DNA from: Bacteroidales bacterium UBA1205
GTDB taxonomy: Bacteria > Bacteroidota > Bacteroidia > Bacteroidales > WCHB1-69
Direction: 5' to 3'
NCBI GenBank assembly: GCA_002309615.1
Contig: DBXT01000051.1
Span: 1-43,406, forward strand
Length of the DNA: 43,406 nt
This document shows positions 32,250 to 41,314 of this stretch, piece by piece; positions within the stretch are counted from its first letter, which is position 1, and each line of letters opens with the position of its first letter. A program made the position numbers and the translations under genes. The notes beneath the pieces were generated by a model that saw nothing but the letters and a program-made list of their open reading frames with translations, did not search any database and was not told the origin of the DNA.

Positions 32250-32258
32250 GCAAAGATA
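32250..32258 (-). promoter_or_regulatory. -7 element for purD
   Basis: The minus strand reads A-tract, ATGC, TATCTTTGC; the start codon is 26 bases away. Confidence 0.7.
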
Positions 32259-32310
32259 GCATTTTTTTTTATATCGTTGTCGTCTTAAGGTCTATCTCAC
32301 AAAAAAATGT

Positions 32311-32319
32311 TACCTTTGC
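32311..32319 (+). promoter_or_regulatory. -7 element for rpiB operon
   Basis: AAAAAAATGT followed by TACCTTTGC, 85 bases before the ATG at 32405. It is divergent from the purD promoter, with 52 bases between the two elements. Confidence 0.7.
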
Positions 32320-32404
32320 TTATTTACACATTGCTGAAATACTTTGTAAGCAATTGAAGTTTAATAAAATTTGTATTTATATTAGTTCAAACAATAACAG
32401 AAAG

Positions 32405-32842
32405 ATGAAAACACTTTTGATTGCAGCAGATCATGCCGGCTATGAAACGAAAGAATTTATTAAGCAAGCATTAGAAAAAGAAGGATATACATTGCATGAT
32501 TATGGAACTTTTTCAAGCGAAAGCATGGATTATCCCGATGTGGTGCATCCGTTGGCACAGGCTATTAATAAAGGAGAGGAAGAACAAGGAATAGTAATAT
32601 GCGGTTCGGGCAATGGCGTGAATATGGTGGCAAACAAATATCCTAATGTACGTTCAGCATTGTGCTGGCAAGAAGAGTTGGCAGCATTGGCACGCCAGCA
32701 TAACAATGCCAATGTGGTGGCTATTCCGGCACGTTTTATCAGTAAAGATTTGGCATTGAAAATAGTAAAAACATTTCTTTCCTCTTCATTCGAAGGAGGC
32801 CGACACGAACGCAGAGTAGCGAAAATTAAACCTCAATTGTAA
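32405..32842 (+). CDS. rpiB: Ribose 5-phosphate isomerase B
   Basis: RpiB interconverts ribose 5-phosphate and ribulose 5-phosphate in the pentose phosphate pathway. The 145-residue protein is full length, with AADHAGYETKE at the start, the active-site loop IVICGSGNGVNMVANK (Cys66), and the family ending GGRHERRVAKI. A longer open frame begins at 31961, but it crosses the promoter and lies antisense to purD. The ATG at 32405 matches the family N-terminus MKTLLIAADHAG. The next gene starts 50 bases on without a terminator, so it is probably co-transcribed. Confidence 0.96.
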   Translation: MKTLLIAADHAGYETKEFIKQALEKEGYTLHDYGTFSSESMDYPDVVHPLAQAINKGEEEQGIVICGSGNGVNMVANKYPNVRSALCWQEELAALARQHNNANVVAIPARFISKDLALKIVKTFLSSSFEGGRHERRVAKIKPQL

Positions 32843-32892
32843 AATTGATGTAAGCAACATATCGGGAAAACGCTATACCACAAAGAATAAAC

Positions 32893-35800
32893 ATGCAGGG
32901 TAACAATACATTGTCGGAACAGCTGCGGAAATTTATACAAGCCTATTACAATAATCAAATTCGCAACGGGATATTGATATTGATAATAGTGTTATCGTGC
33001 AGTTTTGCTTTGTTTACCCTCACAGAATATTTTTCCTATTTTCCCTCATGGGTAAGAGGCGTATATTTGTACACTTTTGTGCTATTGCTATTGTTGATAT
33101 TCATATGGCGAATATTATTGCCCCTTTTACGCAAACACGGGTGGATAAAAAGCATGAGCAATAGTGAAGCAGCGATAATGATAGGTCGATATTTTCCCGA
33201 AATAGATGATAAATTACTCAATTCCGTGCAATTGCAAGAGCAGACAGCATATTGCAGTGAAGAAAAAATGGAATTGTTGTTGGCAAGTATAGAGCAGCGT
33301 ACGCAGGAAATGCGTCGTTTTCATTTTCCGCGGGCTATCAATGTCCGCATCACCAGAAAATATGCCAGATATGCCTTGTTGATATTATTAGTGTTGGGCA
33401 CGGCCATGTTGTTCAACAATACTATTTTTACCGCACCTACGCATAGAATAATTCATTATAACCGGCAGTTTGAAAAGCCGGCACCCTATCAATTGGTGAT
33501 ACAAAATAAAAAATTACAAACTTTTGAGAACGAAGATTTTGTTCTGAATGTAAAAGTGCAAGGTGATGAAGTTCCGGAAGAGGTTTTTATCAACATAGAC
33601 GGGGTGGAATATAGCATGCAGCAGAATAAAGAACATGAGTTTTGGTACGAATTTCGCAATATGCAACATACCGCCCGTTTTTATATGTTTACCCATGAAG
33701 TCAAAACAACGGATTATACGTTGGAAGTATTGGAAAAACCTTTAATGCTGAATTTTTCCATAGAACTGAATTATCCGTTGTATATAGGCAAGCCTAACGA
33801 AATAGTGGATAACGGCGGAGATATTTCAGTGCCGGAAGGTACTAAAATAACATGGAAAATGCATTCCCGCAACACGGATATGATTTATTTCAGACATAAC
33901 AACCGTGTGGACACCTTGTATCCGAACAAGGACCAAAGCCAAATTACCATCAAGGCGTCAGCCCCTATAGATTATACCATCAGTAATGTGAATGCGAATG
34001 TGTATAATAAGGATACACTTAATTATCACGTGGGGGTGATTCCGGATCAATATCCTGTGATAGGTGTCACCATGATTAACGATACCGCATTTATAGACAG
34101 ATTTTATTTTAAAGGAACGGTAGAAGATGATTACGGGTTTACTAAATTACAATTTGTATATACCGTACAGCAGCAGGGTAATAACATAAGAACCGAAAAG
34201 GTGAATATTCCGTTACAGGAACGTACCAATTTGCAGGATTTTTATTATTATTTCGATGCAAAAACTTTGCAATTGGCTGCCGGACAAACTGTTAATTTTT
34301 ATTTTGAAATATTTGACAATGATGCGGTAAACGGAGCAAAGAGTACTCGCTCAAGTGTGATGGATTTTCATTTGCCGGATATGGATGAAATAAATTCGCA
34401 AACAGCGGCGGGCAATGAACAAACGCAAAAAGATATAGAAAAAATAATGCGTGAGGGCGAAAAAATATTAAAAGAGATAGAAGCCCTTGAAAAGAAAATG
34501 GTGGAAAAAAAGCATCCTTCCTGGCAAGAAAAAAAACAGATGGAAGATTTGATAAAACGCTTGCAGGATATTAAAAATGAAGGAATGAAAGTGGTGGAAG
34601 AACGAAAACGCCAGCAACATATCAACGAACAATATCAAAGTTTGAGCGAAGAATTGATGCAAAAACAACAGGAGTTACAACGCCGGTTTGATGAATTGTT
34701 TAACGATGAAATGAAGAGTACATTGGAAGAATTACAACAATTGATGAATCGCAATATGGATAAAGAAAAGATGAATCAATTGATGGATAATATAAAAATC
34801 AATACCGAAGAATTGAATAAACAGCTGGACCAGAATTTGGAACTTTTTAAGCAGCTGGAAATAGATTCAAAGTTGGAAAATGCCATTTCCAAAGCGGAAG
34901 CTTTGGCTAAAGAAGAAAGCAATTTAGCCGAAAAGACCAAAAATAAAACCAAAACCATGGATGAAATAGCCGAGGAACAAAAGGCTATTAATCAACAATT
35001 CGACCGGTTGAAACAAGATTTTACTTCCATACAAAAATTAAACGAACAACTGGAAGACCCCTATCAACTGCAAGCGATAAATCAAGCCATGCAAGAAGCT
35101 GAGCAAGCCTTACAACAAGCTCAAGATGAAACAGATAAAGGAAATTACGACAAGGCATCACAAATGCAGCAAAAGGCAGCGGAAAAAATGGAATCATTGG
35201 CACAAGCCATGCAAGAAATGATGGAGGAAGACGAAAATGCGGATATGGGAGAAGATATCAATACCATACGGCAGATATTGGATAATATAGTCAAAACTTC
35301 TTTTGCACAAGAGCAGATTATGCGGCAAATGGATAAGCTTACTCCGCAAGACCCCGCTATGAGAGAATTGATACAGGAACAATACAGATTGAAAAATCAG
35401 TTGCAGTTGATATCCGATTCCGTGTCGGCGGTGGCAAAAAGACAAATTATGGTAGAACCGTTTATCACCAAGCAAGTCGGGATAATTAATCAAGCTCAAA
35501 GCGATGTGTTGAATATGCTTTCGCTCACACAAGAACCGTCCATGCGTTATTATTACAGCAATAATATGCGTTTTATCGTGTCCAAAGAGCAATATGTGAT
35601 GACTTCGTTGAACGATTTGGGACTAATGCTTGCCGAGTCAATGAAGAAAATGGAAGAAAAACAATCTCAAAGTTCCGGTAAGGGCAAGGGAAATTGCAGT
35701 AGTGAAAATTGTGAGGGAGGTAAAAAAAACAAGTCCGGAAAATCGGCAAAAAGTATGCGGCAATTGCAGGAGAAACTCAACCAGCAGCTGCAAGAAATGC

Positions 35801-36291
35801 GTAAGCAATTGCAGCAGGGGCAACAGCAAGGCGATAATCCTTCGCAGCAAGGAAAATCATCAATGAGTGAACAATTTGCCCGCATGGCGGCGCAGCAAGA
35901 GGCCATACGCAGAATGATGCAACAATATCAATCGGAATTAAAGAAAAACGGGGCAGGATATGACAGAGAAATAAATCGTTTGTTGCAAGATATGGAGCAA
36001 ACGGAACGAGAATTGGTGAATAAAACCCTCACCGAACAAACGCTTAATCGTCAGCATAGAATACTCACGCGACTGTTGGAAAGCGAGCGGGCAGAGATGC
36101 AGAGGGAAAAAGAAGAGCAAAGGCAATCCAGACAGGCCGTAAACCCGCCTATGTCCACTCCGCCGGCGTATATAGAACAACAATTGAATAAAAAGAAAGA
36201 AACGGAATTGTATCGTACCATACCTCCTACTTTGAATAGTTATTATAGAGAAAAAGTTAATATTTATTTCTATCAACTTAATGCTCAATAG
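32893..36291 (+). CDS. DUF4175 family large membrane-anchored coiled-coil protein
   Basis: The 1132-residue protein has two N-terminal membrane helices (about 25-45 and 55-78) and a third near 157-172. A beta-rich periplasmic region follows (about 180-510). After it comes a very long charged coiled coil (about 515-900) and a Gln/Ser/Lys-rich low-complexity stretch (about 920-1000). This is the DUF4175 layout of Bacteroidota, for which I know no firm function. The family often lies with cell-envelope or stress genes. The first membrane region and DUF4175 start (SNSEAAIMIGRYFPEIDDKLLNSVQLQ) are intact. The MATE exporter gene overlaps its last 11 bases. Confidence 0.85.
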   Translation: MQGNNTLSEQLRKFIQAYYNNQIRNGILILIIVLSCSFALFTLTEYFSYFPSWVRGVYLYTFVLLLLLIFIWRILLPLLRKHGWIKSMSNSEAAIMIGRYFPEIDDKLLNSVQLQEQTAYCSEEKMELLLASIEQRTQEMRRFHFPRAINVRITRKYARYALLILLVLGTAMLFNNTIFTAPTHRIIHYNRQFEKPAPYQLVIQNKKLQTFENEDFVLNVKVQGDEVPEEVFINIDGVEYSMQQNKEHEFWYEFRNMQHTARFYMFTHEVKTTDYTLEVLEKPLMLNFSIELNYPLYIGKPNEIVDNGGDISVPEGTKITWKMHSRNTDMIYFRHNNRVDTLYPNKDQSQITIKASAPIDYTISNVNANVYNKDTLNYHVGVIPDQYPVIGVTMINDTAFIDRFYFKGTVEDDYGFTKLQFVYTVQQQGNNIRTEKVNIPLQERTNLQDFYYYFDAKTLQLAAGQTVNFYFEIFDNDAVNGAKSTRSSVMDFHLPDMDEINSQTAAGNEQTQKDIEKIMREGEKILKEIEALEKKMVEKKHPSWQEKKQMEDLIKRLQDIKNEGMKVVEERKRQQHINEQYQSLSEELMQKQQELQRRFDELFNDEMKSTLEELQQLMNRNMDKEKMNQLMDNIKINTEELNKQLDQNLELFKQLEIDSKLENAISKAEALAKEESNLAEKTKNKTKTMDEIAEEQKAINQQFDRLKQDFTSIQKLNEQLEDPYQLQAINQAMQEAEQALQQAQDETDKGNYDKASQMQQKAAEKMESLAQAMQEMMEEDENADMGEDINTIRQILDNIVKTSFAQEQIMRQMDKLTPQDPAMRELIQEQYRLKNQLQLISDSVSAVAKRQIMVEPFITKQVGIINQAQSDVLNMLSLTQEPSMRYYYSNNMRFIVSKEQYVMTSLNDLGLMLAESMKKMEEKQSQSSGKGKGNCSSENCEGGKKNKSGKSAKSMRQLQEKLNQQLQEMRKQLQQGQQQGDNPSQQGKSSMSEQFARMAAQQEAIRRMMQQYQSELKKNGAGYDREINRLLQDMEQTERELVNKTLTEQTLNRQHRILTRLLESERAEMQREKEEQRQSRQAVNPPMSTPPAYIEQQLNKKKETELYRTIPPTLNSYYREKVNIYFYQLNAQ

Positions 36292-37594
36292 CACCGATAA
36301 ACGCATTTTAGGTTTGGCCTTGCCTAACATTATCACCAATATTACAGTACCGTTGTTGGGTATGGTGGATTTGATGATAGTGGGACATATAGGCGATCAA
36401 CTTCACATAGGTGCTATAGCTATAGGAACCATGATATTCAATTTCATATATTGGAATTTTGGTTTTTTGCGTATGGGCACCAGCGGCTTGGCCGCTCAAG
36501 CATACGGGGCTAAAAAATTGCAGGAGGCAATATCGGTATTGGTAAGAGGAATGGTATTGGCAATGCTGATAGCAATGGTGCTTATCATTTTTCAATATCC
36601 TTTAGGGAAATTCTCTCTATGGCTGATAGACGGTAATATGCAAATGGAGGATTTGGCATATCAATATTTTAAAATTAGAATATGGGCGGCTCCTGCTACA
36701 TTGGGGATGTATGTTATCAAAGGATGGTTTATAGGAATGCAAAATGCCAAAACCCCTATGATGGTGGCCATAGGTATTAATGTGCTGAACATATTATTCA
36801 GTTTGTTATTTGTAATGGTGTTTGATATGCAAATAGAAGGGGTGGCATACGGAACACTATTGGCACAATGGAGCGGAATGCTTATCTCTATATTGTTATG
36901 GATAAAATATTACGGCAAATTGGCCAAATACATTCATATTGCCGAAAGTTTGCATTGGCAGGAAACGAAGTCGTTTTTCCGTATCAATTCTGATATTTTT
37001 CTACGCAGTTTGTGTTTGGTGGCAGTGTTTTCGTTTTTACCCATAGCGGGAGCGAAAATGGGAGATGAAATACTGGCGGCAAACACATTGCTATTGCAAT
37101 ATTTCACACTGTTTTCTTATATTATGGATGGTTTTGCCTATGCAGGAGAGTCACTTACGGGTAAATATATAGGTTCAAGAGAACCCATGGTGTTGAAACG
37201 CACAATCAGACATTTGTTTTATTGGGGAGTGATGTTGAGTGCGTTGTTTACTGTTGTTTATGCTTTCGGTGGAGATGTGCTGTTAAAAGTTTTTACCGAC
37301 AAGCAAAATATAATAGAAGCATCTCATCCTTATTATTTTTGGGTGTTGATGGTGCCGTTTGCCGGATTTGCTGCTTTTTTGTGGGACGGCATATATATAG
37401 GAGCCACGGCATCCAAAGAAATGCGAAATTGTATGTTTATAGCCACCCTCTTATTTTTTGTAATGTATTACGGATTGGTAAATTTTTTAGGGAACAATGC
37501 ATTGTGGTCGGCATTGATAGTGTTTTTGTTGTTGAGAGGAATTTTGCAAAAGATATACGCTCGTCAAGCCGTGTATGTAAAAGCGTTCAATTAG
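36281..37594 (+). CDS. MATE family efflux transporter (DinF/NorM-like)
   Basis: The 437-residue protein is a polytopic membrane protein of about 12 helices in two halves. It opens with ALPNIITNITVPLLGMVD, the first-helix pattern of MATE transporters, and has the GTSGLAAQAYGAKK segment after helix 2. MATE proteins expel cationic or organic compounds using H+ or Na+. The substrate is unknown; the subfamily looks closer to DinF than to NorM. The start overlaps the DUF4175 gene by 11 bases, so the pair is translated together. No clear terminator was seen in the 151 bases that follow. Confidence 0.92.
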   Translation: MLNSTDKRILGLALPNIITNITVPLLGMVDLMIVGHIGDQLHIGAIAIGTMIFNFIYWNFGFLRMGTSGLAAQAYGAKKLQEAISVLVRGMVLAMLIAMVLIIFQYPLGKFSLWLIDGNMQMEDLAYQYFKIRIWAAPATLGMYVIKGWFIGMQNAKTPMMVAIGINVLNILFSLLFVMVFDMQIEGVAYGTLLAQWSGMLISILLWIKYYGKLAKYIHIAESLHWQETKSFFRINSDIFLRSLCLVAVFSFLPIAGAKMGDEILAANTLLLQYFTLFSYIMDGFAYAGESLTGKYIGSREPMVLKRTIRHLFYWGVMLSALFTVVYAFGGDVLLKVFTDKQNIIEASHPYYFWVLMVPFAGFAAFLWDGIYIGATASKEMRNCMFIATLLFFVMYYGLVNFLGNNALWSALIVFLLLRGILQKIYARQAVYVKAFN

Positions 37595-37712
37595 TTGAAA
37601 ATAGTTAAGGAGTTTTTGAAAGATAAAGTTTGAAATAAAAGTTCAATTTGGAAAGTTATCAGCACAAGAAAAATTAATCTATCAAATTTAACAAGCATAA
37701 TGGAAAAAATGT

Positions 37713-37721
37713 TATCTTTGC
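37713..37721 (+). promoter_or_regulatory. -7 element for the TerC-family gene
   Basis: AAAAAATGT followed by TATCTTTGC, 24 bases before the ATG at 37746. Confidence 0.7.
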
Positions 37722-37745
37722 TTTCTTAGGATAAATGTAAAAATT

Positions 37746-38819
37746 ATGCATGAAATATTTATTTTATTAGCATTTTTAGCCTTTATTTTTATTGCGTTAG
37801 CTATAGATTTGGGCTTGTTCAATAAAACAGCCCATAAGATATCGCTTAAAGAATCTTTGGTGTTTACTTGTGTATGGATAGTTTTAGCTTTAATATTTTT
37901 TGTTTTCTTACGGTTTTTCGGGGATGTGATTCATGGTGTTCCCGATATGGAAACGCTGCAAGCTATTAATCTTAGGAACGGACATAATATTGCATTTAAA
38001 GACGGGGCAGATTTTGCCACCAATTTGCAATTATATAGAAATCAATTGTCGTTGGAATTTATCACGGGTTACCTTATCGAATATGCCATGTCAATAGACA
38101 ATGTTTTTGTGATATTATTAATATTCACCGGTTTCGGAGTGAATGAAAAATATTACCACAGGGTATTGTTTTGGGGCATTTTGGGAGCGATAGTAATGCG
38201 TTTTATTTTTATATTTGCTTTGTCGGGATTGGTACACAAGTTTGCATGGGTTTTAGCCGTGTTCGGGGTGATACTGATAATTACTGCTGTTAGAATGTTT
38301 ATCAACCGCAACAAACATGAAAAAGTGGATGTAGAAAACCACAAGGTGGTAAAATTGGTGAGTAAATATTTTGCAGTATCACCACGATTCCATGAAGAAC
38401 ATTTTTTCATAAAAGAAAACGGTAAACATTTAATCACCCCTTTGTTTTTGGTATTGTTGGTAATAGAATTTTCGGATGTGATATTTGCAGTGGATTCCGT
38501 TCCTGCCATTTTTTCGGTTACCAAGGACCAATATATCGTCTTTTTCTCCAACATATTCGCTATAATAGGCTTAAGGTCTTTGTTCTTTTTGTTAAGCAGT
38601 ATAGTCAATTTGTTTTATTATTTACGGCACGGGTTAAGTTTATTGTTGGGATTTATCGGTGCGAAAATGTTATTGGAGGTGTTTGACATAATACATATAA
38701 GTACGGTATTATCGTTGTTAGTGATATTAGCTATATTGATAGGATGCATATTGCTTTCGGTAATATTTCCTCCCAAAGAAGTGAATCAAAAGATAGAAAA
38801 TCAGAATACAATCAATTAA
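37746..38819 (+). CDS. TerC/Alx family integral membrane protein
   Basis: The 357-residue protein has about nine membrane helices and the two acidic TerC signatures: EYAMSIDNVFVILLIF (near 115-130) and IEFSDVIFAVDSVPAIFSVT (near 240-259). Relatives export manganese (Alx, MntP-like roles) or are needed for tellurite resistance and for loading metals onto exported proteins. Which applies here is not decided. The leader of about 24 bases is too short for a yybP-ykoY manganese riboswitch, so it is not controlled that way. The S46 peptidase starts 27 bases after its stop and may share its transcript. Confidence 0.93.
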   Translation: MHEIFILLAFLAFIFIALAIDLGLFNKTAHKISLKESLVFTCVWIVLALIFFVFLRFFGDVIHGVPDMETLQAINLRNGHNIAFKDGADFATNLQLYRNQLSLEFITGYLIEYAMSIDNVFVILLIFTGFGVNEKYYHRVLFWGILGAIVMRFIFIFALSGLVHKFAWVLAVFGVILIITAVRMFINRNKHEKVDVENHKVVKLVSKYFAVSPRFHEEHFFIKENGKHLITPLFLVLLVIEFSDVIFAVDSVPAIFSVTKDQYIVFFSNIFAIIGLRSLFFLLSSIVNLFYYLRHGLSLLLGFIGAKMLLEVFDIIHISTVLSLLVILAILIGCILLSVIFPPKEVNQKIENQNTIN

Positions 38820-38846
38820 ATATTAATTAAATAGTAAATATAAAAG

Positions 38847-41009
38847 ATGAAAAGATTAGTTTTATTGTTAAGCGGACTTTTTCTCTTGAATAGTATGACC
38901 ATAAAAGCCGATGAGGGCATGTGGATACTATCGTTGTTAGGGAAAAACTATGAGCAAATGAAAAAGCAAGGCTTAAAACTCACCGCAGAAGACATTTACA
39001 ATGTAAACAAAGGATGTTTGAAAGATGCCATAGTCGGATTGGGTGAAGACGGCAATCCTTTTTGGCATTTTTGTACGGGAGAAATTATTTCCAACCAAGG
39101 TTTAATGAGTACCAATCATCACTGTGGATATGGCAAATTGCAAGAACATTCCACCGTGGAACATGATTATCTGCAAGATGGATTTTGGGCTTATTCCAAA
39201 GATCAGGAATTGCCTAATCCCGGTCTTACGGTTTCGATATTGGTAAGAATAGAAGATGTTACCGCAGAAGTTACCAAAGGGGTAAATGATGATATGACCG
39301 AAGCCGAAAGAAATAAATTGATAAGCAAACAAGGTAAAGAATTGGCAAAAAAAGCAACCGAAGGCACTGATTATGATGCTTATGTGGCAACTATGTTCAA
39401 CAACAACCAATATTTCTTGTTTGTGTATATTATTTACAAAGATGTTCGTTTGGTAGGAGCACCACCTTCGTCAATGGGTAAATTTGGTGGAGATACCGAT
39501 AACTGGATGTGGCCTCGTCACACTTGTGATTTTTCCATGTTCCGTATTTATACCGGTCCGGACGGCAAGCCTGCAAAATATGCCAAAGAGAACATACCAT
39601 TAAAACCCAAGCATTATTTGCCAGTTAGCATAAAAGGAGTGGAAGACGGAGATTATGCCATGATAATGGGATTCCCCGGCACCACCGACCGATTCCTTAC
39701 TTCTTACGGATTAGATGAAACCATGAATATCACCAATAAATTGCGTTACGAAATACGCACCGTTAAAATTAATGTATTGCGTGAAGAAATGGCTTCAAGT
39801 CAAAAAATTAACATTCAATATGCTTCTAAATATGCAAGTTGTTCCAATTATTGGAAATATAGCAATGAACAAAACAAGGCATTGAAGAATTTGAATACCA
39901 TGGCTATCAAGAAAGATATAGAGAACAACTATATGCAATGGGCTAACAAACAAAGCAATCCTCAATATGCAGAAGCGTTGAAATATATCAAGGAAGGTTA
40001 TGAAGGAAGAAAACCGTATATGTCAGCACGTACTTATATATTGGAAGGTATTATCTCCGGTCCGGAACTTTTGTGGCAAGCTGTTCAAAACTTGGCTTAT
40101 GTAGAAGCTCTTCAATCCGCTGACGAAGGTAGAATAAAAGCTTCCGTAGATGCTATGAAAGAATCAGCAGATGCATTCTACAAAGACTATAATCCTGCAA
40201 CAGAGAAAAAAGTGATGGCGGCCTTATTGCGTTATACTTATGACAATATGGACGAAACTTACTATCCTGAAGTATTCAATACCATCAAAAAGAAATATAA
40301 AGGTAATGTAGAAAAATTTGTAAACGATGTATTTGCAAAATCCATATTTGCAACAGCAGAGAAATTCAATGCATTTTTGGAAAAACCGAATGCAAAAGTA
40401 TTGGAAAACGATATCGCTTTGCAAGCCGGATTGAGTGCATATAAAAAATATGTGGAAATAAGTCAAGCCATGAATCAGGCATCTCCTAATTTGAACAAAG
40501 GCAAACGTTTGTTTGTTAACGGTTTGTTGCAAATAAACGGTGACAAGGCCATATCTCCCGATGCCAATTCCACTATTCGTTTGACTTATGGAAACGTAGG
40601 CTCTTACGAACCCAGAGATGGTGTAAGCTATAGTTATTATACCACCTTAAAAGGAGTGATGCAGAAAGAAAATCCCAATGATATGGAATTTGTGGTGCCT
40701 CAAAGATTGAAAGATTTGTATGCTGCCAAAGATTACGGTCAATATGCCAATAAAGACGGTGAATTGGTAACGTGCTTTATTACCAATAATGATATTACCG
40801 GCGGTAACTCCGGTTCACCTGTTATTAACGCCAAAGGAGAATTGATAGGTTTGGCATTTGACGGCAACAGCGAGGCCATGTCAGGTGATATTGATTTTGA
40901 AGAGAATTTACAACGTTGTATTAATTTGGATGTTCGCTATATGCTGTTTGTAATAGACAAATATGCAGGAGCAACTAATTTGATACAAGAAATGGATATC
41001 AGAAAATAA
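38847..41009 (+). CDS. S46 family dipeptidyl-peptidase, DPP7-like
   Basis: S46 enzymes are periplasmic or outer-membrane serine peptidases that release dipeptides and feed amino-acid catabolism in Bacteroidota. The 720-residue protein has a signal peptide (about 1-21), the usual mature start DEGMW, and a catalytic triad of H92 (TNHHCGY), D228 (RHTCDFS) and S655 (GGNSGSP). The specificity position 18 residues after the catalytic Ser is Gly673 (FDGN). Known DPP11 enzymes have Arg there and prefer Asp/Glu at P1, whereas DPP7 enzymes have Gly and prefer hydrophobic P1. This predicts DPP7-like specificity. The gene follows terC by 27 bases and ends at a perfect terminator. Confidence 0.93.
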   Translation: MKRLVLLLSGLFLLNSMTIKADEGMWILSLLGKNYEQMKKQGLKLTAEDIYNVNKGCLKDAIVGLGEDGNPFWHFCTGEIISNQGLMSTNHHCGYGKLQEHSTVEHDYLQDGFWAYSKDQELPNPGLTVSILVRIEDVTAEVTKGVNDDMTEAERNKLISKQGKELAKKATEGTDYDAYVATMFNNNQYFLFVYIIYKDVRLVGAPPSSMGKFGGDTDNWMWPRHTCDFSMFRIYTGPDGKPAKYAKENIPLKPKHYLPVSIKGVEDGDYAMIMGFPGTTDRFLTSYGLDETMNITNKLRYEIRTVKINVLREEMASSQKINIQYASKYASCSNYWKYSNEQNKALKNLNTMAIKKDIENNYMQWANKQSNPQYAEALKYIKEGYEGRKPYMSARTYILEGIISGPELLWQAVQNLAYVEALQSADEGRIKASVDAMKESADAFYKDYNPATEKKVMAALLRYTYDNMDETYYPEVFNTIKKKYKGNVEKFVNDVFAKSIFATAEKFNAFLEKPNAKVLENDIALQAGLSAYKKYVEISQAMNQASPNLNKGKRLFVNGLLQINGDKAISPDANSTIRLTYGNVGSYEPRDGVSYSYYTTLKGVMQKENPNDMEFVVPQRLKDLYAAKDYGQYANKDGELVTCFITNNDITGGNSGSPVINAKGELIGLAFDGNSEAMSGDIDFEENLQRCINLDVRYMLFVIDKYAGATNLIQEMDIRK

Positions 41010-41027
41010 TTTCATAACGATTCCGAC

Positions 41028-41064
41028 AAAAGGGAAGTTCTTGTAAAGAACTTCCCTTTTTTTT
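41028..41064 (+). terminator. Rho-independent terminator after the S46 peptidase gene
   Basis: AAAAGGGAAGTTCTT pairs perfectly with AAGAACTTCCCTTTT around a GTA loop, followed by more T. Confidence 0.95.
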
Positions 41065-41183
41065 GTTGTCTTATTTATTTGTTAATCAAATAATAATACG
41101 AACTGATGTTGGCCGTAAACAATTTTTTTTTGCACATACGCAAAAAAAAAAGCAAAAAAAAAGTTTGTATTAAAAAAAAATTG

Positions 41184-41192
41184 TATTTTTGC
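41184..41192 (+). promoter_or_regulatory. -7 element for the large secreted protein gene
   Basis: TATTTTTGC preceded by A-tracts, with TTTG at 41164-41167 as a -33 candidate (16-base spacing). The leader to the ATG at 41315 is about 122 bases. Confidence 0.65.
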
Positions 41193-41314
41193 GTTCGTTA
41201 AAAACAAATAAAAGTTTTTTTTTATAATTGAAACAAATAATAAAATGTGCCATAAATGGGTACAAACAAACTATATATGTAATACAATTAATGTTAATAT
41301 AAACTATTTTAAAA

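Larger units (their letters stand above)
41010..41314 (+). other. 305-bp intergenic region with terminator, A-tracts, promoter and long leader
   Basis: From left to right it holds the peptidase terminator (41028-41064), an AT-rich stretch with A-tracts of 8 to 10 bases (41141-41180), a promoter element (41184-41192), and a 122-base untranslated leader. No small ORF with family similarity or conserved RNA was recognised in the leader. Confidence 0.6.

Noticed and set aside
31961..32404. Long 5' extension of the rpiB frame
   Set aside because: It is antisense to purD, crosses both divergent promoters, and lacks RpiB similarity until the ATG at 32405.
37595..37745. Possible yybP-ykoY manganese riboswitch before the TerC-family gene
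   Set aside because: The promoter element is only 24 bases before the start codon, leaving no room for the riboswitch, and no such fold was visible.
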